Origin: Hawksworthiomyces lignivorus
Taxonomy: Eukaryota > Ascomycota > Sordariomycetes > Ophiostomatales > Ophiostomataceae
Length of the DNA stretch: 64,000 bases
NCBI GenBank assembly: GCA_002917075.1
Contig: NTMA01000014.1
Span: forward strand, 248,001-312,000
Reading direction: 5' to 3'
Made by a program: the position numbers and the translations under genes. The number at the start of each line of letters is the position of its first letter. Within the stretch, counting starts at the first letter, position 1. A model generated the notes under the pieces. It ran no database searches. It saw only the letters and a list, made by a program, of their open reading frames with translations, and was not told where the DNA came from. Shown in pieces: positions 34,211 through 45,694 of this stretch.

Positions 34211-35634
34211 ATGAGGCCGACCTCTAGCAATGCCGTTGCAATCCTTATGGGAATCGCCGGCTTCACTTCGTTCTCTGCGGCCGCTGCCGTCGGTGCCCAT
34301 GCTGTGCGTGATAGCTGCGCCGCGAGGCGTGATGCCATTGACTCCGGCAAAACGCTCGCCGAATTAGCCAAGAAAGCACTGGACAATAGCAAGGCCTACT
34401 TGACAGGAGGCTGCACTGAGGACACTCTGCAGCTTCGTCAAGAGTGGCGGACGCTGTCCACTGAGCAGCGCCTGAACTTCATTGACGCGGTGAAGTGCGT
34501 CCAGGCCAAGCCGAGCATCTATGCGCCGGGAGCCGTCCCGGGCGCGACGTCGCTGTATGAAGACTTTGTGGCTGTACACTTGAATCAAACCTTGAAAATT
34601 CATCTCAGCGTATGTGAAGCTCATTGCACCTCGCCCCTATTTTCGAACAGATTCTAATTGCTCATCGAACAGGGAACATTCTTGACATGGCACCGGTACT
34701 TCATATATTTGTACGAGCTGGCTATTAAAGACTGCGGATACAAAGGTAATATTAGTCTTCCCCCTAGATAACCTCATAAACCCCTTGTTGAGACGCCCAG
34801 TGCTGACCGTTTAGGTGCTTTGCCATATTGGGAGTGGTCGCGTGACGCTGATGCGCCTGAAAAGTCGCCCGTATTTGACGGCTCACCAACGTCCCTAGGG
34901 GGCAACGGCGAGTACATTCCACATGAAGGCATAATCCTGCCAACGGCGGGCGAAGGCAATGGCGTCGTCCCTCTCAAACCTGGCACTGGCGGGGGCTGTG
35001 TTGCCATGGGTCCTTTTGGTAATATGACAACAGGCCTTGGCCCCGTCGCGATGCCCGTCTATGGCGCAGCAAACTCGACTGGGCAGGCCGATCCTCTGCA
35101 GAACAACAGACGATGCCTGCGTCGCGACCTCAGTGCCGATACGACGCAGCGATTTTCGTCTTTTCGCAACAGCACGGAGCTGATCTTGCAAAATGATAAC
35201 ATTGAATGGTTCCAAGGAATTATGGTAAGCTTCCCTAGCGGCTTTGGTTTTCATTGTATTTTTTGGTTCTCATATTCATTTCGATGCAGCAAGGTGATCC
35301 CCGCTACATAAAGGGCAGCATCGGCGTCCATGGCGGCGGCCACTACACGATTGGCGGAGATCCTGGTTCCGATGCGTATATCTCTCCAGGGGATCCAGCC
35401 TTCTACTTGCACCACAGCATGGTTGACCGCATCTACTGGATCTGGCAGAATCTAGACTTCTCTCGCCGCCAAGATGTCTGGGGCACGAACACGTTCTTTA
35501 ACGAGCCCCCTAGCGCAAATACAACCGTAGACGACCTGATCGACATGTGGCCGTTGGTCGAAACTGCGACAGTCAGGATAAAGGACGTGATGAATACAGT
35601 TGGCGGGACACCGCTTTGCTACGCGTACATTTAA
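34211..35634 (+). CDS. Secreted tyrosinase-like copper oxidase
   Basis: Four exons: 34211-34609, 34673-34745, 34815-35224 and 35290-35634; 408 residues. The N-terminus has a hydrophobic Ala-rich signal peptide (about 1-30, ending near AHA). The type 3 copper centre is visible: CuA His123, His131 and His140 (in TFLTWHRYFIYLYE) and CuB His308 and His312 (in GVHGGGHYTIGG) plus the LHH at 334-336 in PAFYLHHSMVDRIYW. The protein ends soon after CYAYI, like the short secreted fungal tyrosinases, and lacks the C-terminal shielding domain of intracellular ones. It should hydroxylate or oxidise phenols to quinones (melanin or tanning chemistry, or phenolic detoxification) outside the cell. The gene converges with the LysM gene; stops are 117 bp apart. 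Confidence 0.93.
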
Positions 35635-35751
35635 CGGACTATGATACATACATGGTGGCGTTGATGGCATTTTAGGTTCTTTCATGGTATTTAGAGTATT
35701 CATATCGCTATGGGTTTCGTAATATCATACATTTTTATGCTCTCACTTCCT

Positions 35752-36309
35752 TTAGACACCTACACAACAATAATAATCGAGCCATAGATTGCTGCAGTCG
35801 CTGTTGACAAAGCCATTCCAGGCGCGGAAATCAGCGTCGGACACACCCTGCTTGCGCTCTACAATGGCGCACGTGTCTCCAGGGCCGATGCGGTACCATT
35901 TGCGGCAGTTTTTGCTGATGGGCGACTGATGTGGACTTGGCACAGGAGCAGTTGGTGATCCGGGAGATGAAGGTGGTAATGGCGAAGGCGGTGATGGCGT
36001 GGAAGAGGGCGCGGGCATTGGGGGCGGCCCTCCCTCGTCGTTTGCCACGCAGTATTTTTTTCCCGCAACGAGGTGAGCGCAGTCCTTCACGCTCGGATTC
36101 ATGCGTTGAAATGCGGCCGCGTCCAGATTGAAGACAACAGCAATGCTTGCACAAGTGTCCCCGGCCCGGGCTGTGACGTTGAGATAACAATGGGGGACAG
36201 CAGTAGCAGCAATGGTAGCAGTAGAAGTTGTAGTAGCTGCAGCAGCTACTATTCCTGCTGACGTCACAGCGGCAGCTGTAGCTAAAATAAAAAATATTGA
36301 ACGATACAT
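35752..36309 (-). CDS. Secreted two-LysM-domain protein (LysM effector type)
   Basis: 185 residues, intronless. Start chosen at MYRSIFFILATAAAVTSAGI, which gives a good signal peptide; the frame is open upstream to 36471. LysM 1 spans about 41-88 (CYLNVTARAGDTCASIAV to GKKYCV) and LysM 2 about 135-183 (CRKWYRIGPGDTCAIVERKQ to LDYYCC). They are joined by a Pro/Ser-rich linker (93-132). LysM modules bind chitin or other N-acetylglucosamine polymers; small secreted fungal LysM proteins shield hyphae or sequester chitin fragments. There is no enzymatic domain. Function as an effector is inference. The 3' end faces the tyrosinase gene. Confidence 0.88.
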   Translation of the reverse strand: MYRSIFFILATAAAVTSAGIVAAAATTTSTATIAATAVPHCYLNVTARAGDTCASIAVVFNLDAAAFQRMNPSVKDCAHLVAGKKYCVANDEGGPPPMPAPSSTPSPPSPLPPSSPGSPTAPVPSPHQSPISKNCRKWYRIGPGDTCAIVERKQGVSDADFRAWNGFVNSDCSNLWLDYYCCVGV

Positions 36310-36952
36310 GGAGATATATAACGAGATGTAGAGGTATTTTGATGCTGCTGCCAAGGTGAGATTATGCCAAGTAAGTGTGCCTTGAGATATCGACATAATC
36401 TTCACCGATAGGATTCGAATCTGAGGAGCGCGTCTCGGTGTGCCATTTTGAGGCTTTTTTTGCTTCTTCATTTACTTTTTACGTGTATGAGCCTCCGTTC
36501 GTTTACTACACCAAAGGAGCCAATATCAACAATTGAGTTCAATATACGATATGGATAAAAGCAAGAAAGTGGATAAATTCAAAAAGTGACGAGCAACAAC
36601 AGCTGATAGTAAACAACATACGAATAAAAGAATACAGGACGGGAAAGCCAAAAACCGAAGCCAGCAATAAACGGAGGAACCATTGCCGCGGAGAGAATTG
36701 TACACGTATCTAAGAGAGAAAGAGAGAGAAAGATGCGGCGAGAGCTGTGAAAAAGATCGACATATTAAACACGAGAGTAGATGCTACAAGAGTGACTCAG
36801 TGTGGGAGACTCTCCCTTGAAATCATAATATTTATTCTTTTCTTCTTGCTCATTATTCCTTCATTCTTATACAGCTACATCGTTAAGTCAATTACCAGGG
36901 ATGAGGTTCTTTCAGTCAATCGTGGCTTAGTGACTTTGCGTTTTCCTAGTAG

Positions 36953-36961
36953 TACTCCGTA
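36953..36961. other. TACTCCGTA motif
   Basis: Exact complement copy of the recurrent 9-mer, about 640 bp upstream of the LysM start. Confidence 0.6.
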
Positions 36962-38415
36962 GCATTTCGCATTTGAACATTCCAAGTATTTCATAATAGT
37001 TAAGATTTCGCAATGGAGAACTGAGATGGATTTTGAGACGTAGAAATGGTAACTTTGCATCTTCTCCTCCTTTGCATCCGTTGTCGTTTTTTCCTGCGGC
37101 TTACACAAGGTCTCACAGCAGCGCCTCATCCGCTCTCAACCTATCATACCCTGGATTCTTTGATTCTTCTACGTAGGATGGCTGCGACACGTGCCGAGTA
37201 AAAAAAACGCGAGAAAAAAAAAATTAAACCCTGGCTGTCGGGAATTTAACATGCGGCATTCTGCACGAATACAGACGACACTCTGCTGTTGGTGAGACAT
37301 ATGAAAAGGGGAACGTAGTTCTGGGCACAAGAAGCGTGGAGGAGATCATGGGGGTGTCTTATTTTTAGAACTAAGAGAGATTGGACAAGACCCGTGTTGT
37401 TCGTCGAGGTCCTTTTACTCGCCCTCTGTACGCATGGACATTGGAAACTCGCCGGACAAGATAATGAGGAAGGTGATGAGGAGAAAAGGAACGAGATGCA
37501 AAGCAAACAACAGTAGGCGAAATTTGGGCACGATGCAAAGATACTGAAACACGATAGTGGCGCCGAACGCAGACTACAACCGAATGTTGTGTCCAAAAAG
37601 AGACAAGCTGCTCTGGGTTTCGTCGGAAGTCGGCAGTGTTTTTGTCGCCTGGCTTCTTTTCAAGGGCTCAGCTAAGAATACAATTGCAACTACAGATATA
37701 CACGTATTTGTGTCTTGCGCACAAAGCTCTTTAGAGCGCTTTGCACGCAAGGGTGGTCCATTGATAATACCAACTGCAGCTATGAATCCGAATTCCTTGC
37801 GAGTGCTACTACGGATAAGTTGCTGTGATGCTGTGACAACGACCCATCACATTGTAACTGTGCCTGTGCGTAAAGCTCGATACGTGCTGCTTCGGTTAGG
37901 AAAAGGGGAGAACTAGCATAGGCTAGGAAAGAGACCAAGCAACTAGATCGCGAGGGACATTGCAAATAGAAAATTGCGGAATCACCGGCAGCTGAATATA
38001 TTTCGAAAGAAGAGCAAGTCAAAAGCACTATGACACCGAGAATGGGCGCGTGCTCGCAATAATATCGTACGAGAGCAGCTGTCTAACGTAATAGGTATTT
38101 CGCGAAAGAGCCAAGCGACATGCAGATAAAAGAAGAAACTGAAACGAAGGCCAAGATCAGCAAGCGCTGTGTGCCCTACTTAAAAAACTGATTGTATGTA
38201 GACAATGCTTGTGAGAGAGACCTGCGGTAAGGTCGATGTCATGAGGTTCTGTGGAGTGTGGAGTACTCTCGTATGTAGACTTGATCCATACTCGTATTCA
38301 AGACGATGCGCGAGAGTCTGCGCAAGGCTGAAACAAAGAAAGCAGGCAAGAAGACGGGCAAACTATGTTGGAAAGAGAGCAAAGAGAATCCCTACGAAGT
38401 ACATAGATCAGAGAA

Positions 38416-38449
38416 CCTCCTCCTCCTCCTCCTCCTCCTCCTCCTCCTC
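38416..38449. repeat. (CCT)n microsatellite
   Basis: Eleven perfect CCT/CTC units, 34 bp, in intergenic DNA. Confidence 0.9.
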
Positions 38450-38923
38450 AATTCTCAATCTTTTTGGGAAAGGCAAAACACCAGCGGCAAATAATATGAC
38501 GTTGTTTCTTGAAACATGAAACATACATCCCATAGAAAGTTTCCCAAAATAACTTGCGATCACTTCAAGTACCGCTGCTAGCGCAGATGGCTTTCATCAT
38601 GGAGCGTCGGTGGGTTACCCAGAAGGAAAAGCCTAACTGTGGGCAAGACCAAGATAGGCAAAGGCCATGCCGAAGAAGCATGTCTCTGCTGGTGTTTTTA
38701 GAAAAGGAGACGAGGTATCCCGTAGAGGTTGCGAGATACAAGCGATGGGGGGCGCATCTTCCCCTAGTGTAATCTTATTTTCTCTCGTGCTGTGTGGACC
38801 GACGAGTTGAGCTACTCCATCAGGACTAGAGCCAGGGGTCAAAGCTAAAAATCGAGTGGAGAGCATTGTTCGAGGGCGCCAGGCAAACTGACAAGAAAAC
38901 AACAGAGGTATTTTCGTGCTTTG

Positions 38924-38939
38924 TACGGAGTACGGAGTA
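38924..38939. other. Two overlapping TACGGAGTA motifs
   Basis: TACGGAGTACGGAGTA: copies at 38924-38932 and 38931-38939 share two bases, giving a 7-bp period. The same arrangement, one copy incomplete, occurs at 18242-18257. Confidence 0.65.
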
Positions 38940-39425
38940 CAAGTCGTGTTTATTCATATGCAACAACCGCCACGAACATGAACCAGACAGACGCTTGGAG
39001 ACTCACCTGACTCTTTCGTCGTTAGGGCCATGGAAGGATCCAAAAATAAGATCAAGATGAGGTTAACCACGGATTACTCCGTTCGCATGCACAGTCTTCT
39101 CTTGAAGACCGACTCTGTTTCTCCTGCTAGACGTATGCACCGCAGATGATGTGGAATCGCTGTAAAAGAGGAAATATGTTGGCGGACTGCACAGCACAAA
39201 ATAACGCTATCCGTGTACGAGATGAATCAATTTACCTGTCTGCAGGAGAGGAGCCCACTCTCAGGCCCCTTGTCTGTCTTTCTCTTAATTGTTCTGTTAT
39301 GCATAGAGTAATACGGAGCAAAGCAACCCAGACTGGGAGCCGTTGTAATCATTTCAACCCCGTTGTCTGTCACGTTGATACGACCTGTCTGGGACGCACT
39401 GCTCTCGTCTTCGCCGTGACTCTCT

Positions 39426-39434
39426 TACTCCGTA
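39426..39434. other. TACTCCGTA motif
   Basis: Exact complement copy of the recurrent 9-mer within the gap before the peroxidase. Confidence 0.6.
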
Positions 39435-40960
39435 TTTCTTCGTTTTTCTTCCATCTGGTTGGTTGGGCCTCCTCAGCAAGCGCACTTTTCTCTTCCCTCA
39501 ATGGCTCGTCCACCCAAACAACTCTAGCTATTTAATGGGGCCCCTGCACGCACCCCTGGATCAGCTGCGCGAAGCTGGCTAGCAGGTGTGGGTCAAAATA
39601 ACCTCCGAGAACATCGAGAACTAGCATTTTCAGAAGTTGATACGACGAGAGACAACAGAACAAGAAATTGGAGAAGGATTCTTGAAGCCCCCCAACGGAA
39701 TAACACGATTGACTGGCCAGACAAATGGCCAATACCTTCTGAAAAATGCTGAATAGTGAGCATAGCGCTTAGGGTTGAAATCTTGGCCTCAATCTTACAA
39801 AATGAATAGAATAATGCGCAGCAGACATTGTGATTTACACACACGTGTCGCTGTTCAGACTCACCGTAGAGACTTGCATCCTACAGACCCTGCATAAGAG
39901 CGAGAACACTATCTCAACGCTTGACGGTGAGAGAAATATATAGTTATTAAGAACAAAACAAAAAATAGCGCTGCTAGCTCTCTCGCAGCAACCTCGGAGG
40001 CCATGCTCAACGGAATGCTACGCTGAACCTAGCTAGACAGGATGAATACTACGTACATACGCCGTACTAACGAACGACTTCACAAAGAGCTCTTGATAGG
40101 GAGCGTGCAAGCGAAGGATACCTTGTACTAGTACCTGATGTAAAATTGCACAGAGTTTGTACGAGTACTGTATCCGGAGTACACTTGTAAGGAGAGATAC
40201 GCAGTACACACTTCTCCTTTGCGCGGATGCTCCACTCCACTACCCGGACCCACAAGAATGCCGACACTTACATGGAGAACGAACACCACCAAGGAAGGCT
40301 GGAGTAGTCGTATGAGAAATAAGAAAACGAAAAGAAGAAATGGACACACGACCATTGGACAGCATTTTCGTGCAGGCTCTCTTCATCCCATGTCTAGTCC
40401 AACCGTTTCCCAAAGGTCCACGTCGGTGGCTTAAGAGGAGGACCAGGGGTAGAGGCCAAAGCTCTATCTTTCATCCAGAAATAACACACCAGTGGACTGG
40501 GAAAGGTCTCCGTCAAGGTCTTGGTATCATACGCGAAGGTGTAGAGAAAATTAGGTTATGTCGGTTTTTCTCGTGTTGGCTTTTATTCTCTGGAGCGGAG
40601 GTTGTCTCTGTACATATATAACATCATGGCCAGGGTCATCGCCCTCCTCGATAATTCTCTCGAGTCTTTCTCTCCCCAAGGGCTTCTCGTCTTTCGTCTC
40701 TCGCTTATTTCCTTTCTTGTCTTGTCAAGACTCTTGACGGAATTACATTCCGCATTCATTCGTTACTTTCTTACTACCACAGTCGTTCCCGTTCTTTCGG
40801 TCCACTCGCTTGCCGATCATCGTATTGTCCTTCTCTGAGGCTCTCTCGTTCTATTTTATTTTTTGTTTTGGCATCTTGCTCTGATAACCAGACTTCTGAA
40901 GCATTTTGTTTTTATATTGATTGTTCCTTTTTTGGTTTTTGTCTAATTTCTACCACCATA

Positions 40961-42402
40961 ATGCAGCTCACCATCTTTGTGGCAGCTCTTGCGGCGGCCG
41001 GTCCCGCCGCCGCTTGGCCCGGTATGGCCGCATCCGGTGCGGGTGCTGCCGCACACGGCGGTCATCACCACGCTCGCTTTCACCACAGCGACATGTACAA
41101 AGAGCTGAAGAGACATGCCGTAGCTGTGGCAGAAAACGAGGCGGCCCTGCAGGCTCGCTCCAGCCCCTCTGAGCACCAGGAGGATGGCGTCAGCGGCCTC
41201 CTCGGTGACCTGAACCACCTGACCGACGATAAGCTGTCGAATGCTGGCCGCGACATCAAAATGATCCTCTCTGGAAAAAGGTCGGCCTTCCACAACCCAA
41301 GCCCGAATTACGGACTTCCGGAGCGTGACAACAATCCGCAGCTTTACCGCAACGGCGGCGGCAGCAACTGCAAGCCTAAGCTCCCAACATCTGTCAAGGA
41401 TGCAACATCCGCCCAGCCCACGACTACTACCACAGAGCAGCCGGCAAGCCCTACCAAGGCGCCGACCACTTCCGAGGCAGCCACCTCAAAGACGACGACT
41501 ACTTCGACGACGGCGGCGGCCAAGCCGACTGTCGCTAGCTGCAGCGTCTGGTCGCAGGTGGCCAAGGACATCCGGCCCAGCTTTCGGGACGGCAGCGGCT
41601 GCTCGGCGCTGGCGCGCGGCGCCATCCGGCTGGGCTTCCACGACGCGGGCGCCTGGAACACGTCGGTGCCGTACGGCGGCGCGGACGGCTCGATCCTATT
41701 GAACCCGGGCGAGCTGGCGCGCTCCGAGAACAACGGCCTGCAGGCGATTGCCAACCAGACGATTGCGTGGTACGACAAGTGGCACAGCCAGGGCGTGGGC
41801 ATGGCGGACCTGATCCAGTTCTCGGCCATCGTGGCGACGGTGACCTGCCCGCTGGGCCCGCGCATCAAGTTCTACGCGGGCCGCACCGACGACAGCCGCG
41901 CCGCCGTGGACGGCCTGCTGCCGTCGGCGTTTGCGTCGGCGCCCGACCTGATCCAGTTGTTCAACGCCAAGACCATCTCGGCCTCGGACCTGGTCGCCCT
42001 CGTGGGCGCCCACTCGACCAGCCAGCAGTTCTTCACGGACGCGGTCACGTCCGGCGACGCCCAGGACACCACCCCGGGCGTCTGGGACACGCTCTTCTAC
42101 TCGCAGACCTCGGCCAAGACGGCGCCCGACGGCGTCTACCGCTTCCCGAGCGACGTCGCCCTGGCCCAGTACAGCGGCACGTCGGGCACCTGGCAGCAGT
42201 TCGCCGGCCGCCGCGGCCAGGGCGCGTGGGGGTTTGTAAGTGCATCACCTTTTTTTTTTTTTGTGTTTCCTTTCCCTCGACACTTTTATGCTCAGTGCTA
42301 ACGACCATATCATAGGCTTATGCAAATGCTTACTTCCGCCTGAGTCTGCTGGGTGTCAGCAACATCAACAGCCTGCTCGACTGCTCGAACTCTATTCCAT
42401 AA
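40961..42402 (+). CDS. Secreted haem peroxidase, class II / ascomycete ligninase-like
   Basis: Two exons, 40961-42235 and 42316-42402 (80-nt intron, donor GTAAGT, acceptor CATAG); 453 residues. N-terminal signal peptide MQLTIFVAALAAAGPAAAWP. Residues about 20-150 form a His-, Ala- and Ser-rich pre-domain (HGGHHHARFHH, then ARSSPSEHQEDGVSG), followed by a Thr/Ser/Lys-rich linker (about 155-190). The catalytic domain starts at SCSVWSQVAKDIRPSF. Distal haem site Arg223-His227 in GAIRLGFHDAGAW; GGADGSI holds calcium ligands; proximal His351 in DLVALVGAHSTSQQF. These are the plant-peroxidase-superfamily hallmarks, so it should oxidise phenols with hydrogen peroxide outside the cell. No obvious Mn site or exposed catalytic Trp can be assigned by eye. 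Confidence 0.9.
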
Positions 42403-43028
42403 ACAACTAACTAGCTGTATCATAAGAAAAAGGAGATTTTGCTCTGGGGCTAGGCTACGGGGTTGACTGTTGGAACAACCGGATGAGATCCGGCTGTCAG
42501 TGTTCTTTATGCGACATTCCTTCTGCTATGCAGTTTATACCCATGTCCGAGTTTTAATATGTAATAGTAAAATCTTCGCTTGGCGAAGCAATGTATCAAA
42601 GAAAAGAGAAGAAAAGAGAAGCACTTACTTCGTGCGTTTGCTATATCTCAGTTGAACCGCGCGCGCCTCACTTAACAGAGTCCCAAATCTTCGCTCAAGC
42701 ATCTAACCTAACCAAAAGCATCGCCATGGAAATAATAATAGAATGCGACATTTATTGATAGCCAATTGGCGAGAGCTGCCAGGCTTGATTGGTCAACGGA
42801 TGCGCCCGCCATGCATATGATGCATTTGGGGGCCAAAGTCAGCCTGTCGTCGCATTTGCAAACCGAGCAGGCATCGACTTGAAGTAATGTCTGATAACGT
42901 TTTCTTTTTCCTTGTTTTTTTTTTAGCGTTCCTGATGTTTCGCATTCATTTGGTGAAGCAGGATCCTCGTAGAAGCGAATAATTGGTTCCCGTTACACCG
43001 AATCTACGGACTTACACGATAATACAAC
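42403..43028. other. Spacer between peroxidase and FAD dehydrogenase
   Basis: 626 bp with the peroxidase 3' UTR and the promoter of the next gene, including a T-rich block (42900-42926). The genes are co-directional. No gene seen. Confidence 0.5.
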
Positions 43029-44831
43029 ATGTGCTCGCTGCGCTCCGCTGCCCGCGCGGCGACTCGGCCCCACCTCTCACGAAGTTCCTTATTCCCTATC
43101 TCCCATGTCTCTTTAAGTCGCTCTTATGCAACGCTTCCTTCTGTGTCTGCTGTGCAGAGCAGGGAAATCAAACCCGATGTCTTGATTATCGGCTCGGGCG
43201 GCGGGTCGCTCACGGCCGCTGTGCGGGCAAAAGCCCTTGGGCTCAATCCATTGGTCATCGAGAAAGGCCCTAAGATCGGCGGTACGACGTGCTATTCGGG
43301 AGGCGGCCTATGGATACCGAATAGTGGGCTCCACCACGGCATTCAGGACAGCCCAGAGGAAGCACTGCTGTACATGGAATCGCTGATCAACCCCAATTAC
43401 ACCGGCCCTGCAAGCACCCGAGAGAGGAAGCTTGCCTACTTGTCAAATGGGCCAAAGATGGTGGACTTTTTGAAGAGCGAGGGATTTCAGTGGAGGCCAT
43501 CACCTGGATACCCAGACTACTATCCACAAGTGCCAGGAGGAAAGACGGCCGGCCGGTCGATTGAGCCGGACATCTTTGATTCTAAGAAGCTCGGCGAATG
43601 GAGAGCAAAGATAAACTTTAACCCCGCGGTGCCGATGGAATCCATACCTATGCACACGTTTGAAAGCCCGGCACTGGTTCGTGCAATGAGCAGCGCCTCT
43701 GCATTTTTGAAGGTAGTGGAAGTTTTGGCGTGGAGAAAAGGCAGCAACGCACTGCTTGGGAGGAATCCGCTGACACTGGGGCCCGGCCTGGTCAGTCAGC
43801 TGCTGTGGCTGTGCCTGAAACGAGATGTGACGATTTGGACAGACACGAGCCTGAAAGAGATTCTGACGGAGAATGGGAGCGTTGTGGGGGCGTTGGTGAG
43901 CAGGAATGGCAAAGATTTGGTGATCAAGGCTCCGAAGGGCGTGCTGCTCGGAGCTGGCGGTTTCGCCAGAAACAAACAGATGAGGGAGAAGTACCAGGAG
44001 CATCCGATCACCGACGAGTGGACGTCGGTGGCGCCGCTCGACCGCGGCGACGCGATCACGGCAGCAATGCGGATTGGCGCAGCGACGGATCTGCTCGACG
44101 ATGCCTGGTGGGGGCCGACCATTGTGGACCCGAGAAACGGCATGGCGTTCTTCACGCTCTTCGAGCGCGCGCTGCCGCACTCGATTATGGTCGACGCAGC
44201 AGGCGCCAGATTCACAAACGAGTCCCAGAGCTACACGACCGTCTGCCACGATCAGTACAAGCGCAACCGAAAGACTCCCGCTGTTCCCGCCTATCTGATC
44301 ATGGACCGCCAGCACAGAAAGAGATACATGCTGGCCAGCGTCATGCCCGGGAAAGTGTCCAAGGCCGTCTTGGATGCCGGGTTTGTTTTCGAGGGCAGCA
44401 CTCTAGATGAGCTCGCACAGAAGCTGGGCATCGACCAGGAGGGGCTGAACAAGACGGTCAAGCGCTTCAACGAGATGGCCCGGAAAGGTGAGGATGAAGA
44501 CTACGGGCGAGGAAACAGCGCCTACGACAAGTTCTTTGGCGACCCTGCCCCCAAATATGCGAAGAATCCCTCGCTGGGCACGATTGAAAAGCCACCATTC
44601 TACGCCTGCAAGATTTTCCCTGGCGATCTTGGGACAAAAGGAGGCGTTCTCACAGATGACAAGGGAAGGGTGCTGCGAGAGGATGGAGGCACGATTCCGA
44701 ATCTCTACGCTTATGGCAACACTTCGGCTTCGGTCATGGGCCGAGAATATTGCGGGTCTGGAAGCACCCTTGGTCCGGCCTTGACGTTCGCTTACATTTC
44801 CGTTAACGACATTGCTGGATCCAAATTGTGA
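43029..44831 (+). CDS. FAD-dependent fumarate reductase / 3-ketosteroid delta-1-dehydrogenase-like flavoprotein
   Basis: A 600-residue intronless flavoprotein. The FAD dinucleotide-binding motif is DVLIIGSGGGSLTAAVRAKA (Gly55-Ser60 core), followed by VIEKGPKIGGTTCYSGGGLWIP (substrate-domain start). A second flavin block near the C-terminus reads NLYAYGNTSASVMGREYCGSGSTLGPAL. These features define the succinate dehydrogenase/fumarate reductase flavoprotein superfamily, and the GGTTCYSGGGLWIPN block is closest to 3-ketosteroid dehydrogenases (KstD). The first 45 residues are Arg/Ser-rich with almost no acidic residues (SLRSAARAATRPHLSRSS), a plausible mitochondrial presequence. The substrate could be a steroid or another 2-ene/keto compound; this is not determined. 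Confidence 0.88.
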   Translation: MCSLRSAARAATRPHLSRSSLFPISHVSLSRSYATLPSVSAVQSREIKPDVLIIGSGGGSLTAAVRAKALGLNPLVIEKGPKIGGTTCYSGGGLWIPNSGLHHGIQDSPEEALLYMESLINPNYTGPASTRERKLAYLSNGPKMVDFLKSEGFQWRPSPGYPDYYPQVPGGKTAGRSIEPDIFDSKKLGEWRAKINFNPAVPMESIPMHTFESPALVRAMSSASAFLKVVEVLAWRKGSNALLGRNPLTLGPGLVSQLLWLCLKRDVTIWTDTSLKEILTENGSVVGALVSRNGKDLVIKAPKGVLLGAGGFARNKQMREKYQEHPITDEWTSVAPLDRGDAITAAMRIGAATDLLDDAWWGPTIVDPRNGMAFFTLFERALPHSIMVDAAGARFTNESQSYTTVCHDQYKRNRKTPAVPAYLIMDRQHRKRYMLASVMPGKVSKAVLDAGFVFEGSTLDELAQKLGIDQEGLNKTVKRFNEMARKGEDEDYGRGNSAYDKFFGDPAPKYAKNPSLGTIEKPPFYACKIFPGDLGTKGGVLTDDKGRVLREDGGTIPNLYAYGNTSASVMGREYCGSGSTLGPALTFAYISVNDIAGSKL

Positions 44832-45694
44832 TGCAATTTCCAGCGACGCTAGTTGTTGAATCTCGAGTGTGTTGCACACGTCAGTTTGCCAACAAGTTAA
44901 GGCACTGCTCTCTCTCTGAAGTGTCTTTCGGTCAGTATGTACAAAGGGGGAGAGAGGGGGTTGCTTTCCAGGCCCGAGGAAATTAAAACCAGCCCTAAGG
45001 ATTTACTCTAGCATAGCAATAATATAGCAAGTATCCTTCATTTACAAGGTAATATTAATTAATATATTATGCCCCAGCAGCGTTGTACCAAAAAAAAACG
45101 AGAATGATATACGTTCATTTCCTTGTTATACGAGCTGTTGTCAATTATTGAATCACGAATCAGGCTCTTGTGGTCAAGATGAAAGACGAATATGGTCAAA
45201 AGCTTTAATTTTCTTTGATTTAAAGAATACTTTTGTATTTGCTCCGAGGACGGGGGCACAAAAGCCAAACACGCCATCCTCGATCGAAAGAAAAAAAGAG
45301 GGAGCCAGAACTTTCCCATCAGTCTCCTACACGCTCAGCTGGGGTAGAGAGATGGGAGGTACGTGGCACAACACTCTTCCGTATCCTATCTTGACGTAAT
45401 AAACCACCATTCCAATCCGCCAAAGCTTTCACTCGGAGGTGTAAAAACAGAGTCTTGCTCCAAAAACCGGTCCAAAAAGAAGAAGTATCTATAAAACAGA
45501 GAAGAAACGTTGAGAATGCGGGCAAGTCCAACGCTGGCCGCGAGTGGTCGGCTACGGGAACATTCGACAAAAACGTCCCGATGGTTCGAAAAATAACCAC
45601 ACCCCAGGTCCGGAGCATCGTCCGCCGATTAAAAGTCGACTTTTATATGCATTGTGACAGGTGGTTGGATGAATTGAATGCACATGTGGCTGCT
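44832..45694. other. Convergent 3' flanks, FAD dehydrogenase / small secreted peptide
   Basis: AT-rich, especially 45000-45240. Contains both 3' UTRs. No gene seen. Confidence 0.5.

Larger units (their letters stand above)
36310..40960. other. 4.65 kb intergenic region upstream of LysM and peroxidase genes
   Basis: No convincing gene. Frames at 37557-37916 and 39146-39535 lack domains, signal peptides or splice partners. It contains a (CCT)n microsatellite (38416-38449), recurrent 9-mer copies at 36953, 38924, 38931 and 39426 with several one-base variants nearby (39303, 40154), a GA tract at 36714-36732, and a pyrimidine-rich leader before the peroxidase (40640-40960). Confidence 0.5.

Noticed and set aside
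36381..36450. tRNA-like signal (GATTCGAATCC on the minus strand with an upstream TGGCNNA box)
   Set aside because: The two boxes are only about 24 nt apart, the T-stem does not pair and no acceptor stem can be drawn.
37557..37916. 119-codon plus-strand open frame as a gene
   Set aside because: No signal peptide, domain, codon bias or splice partner; composition like surrounding intergenic DNA.
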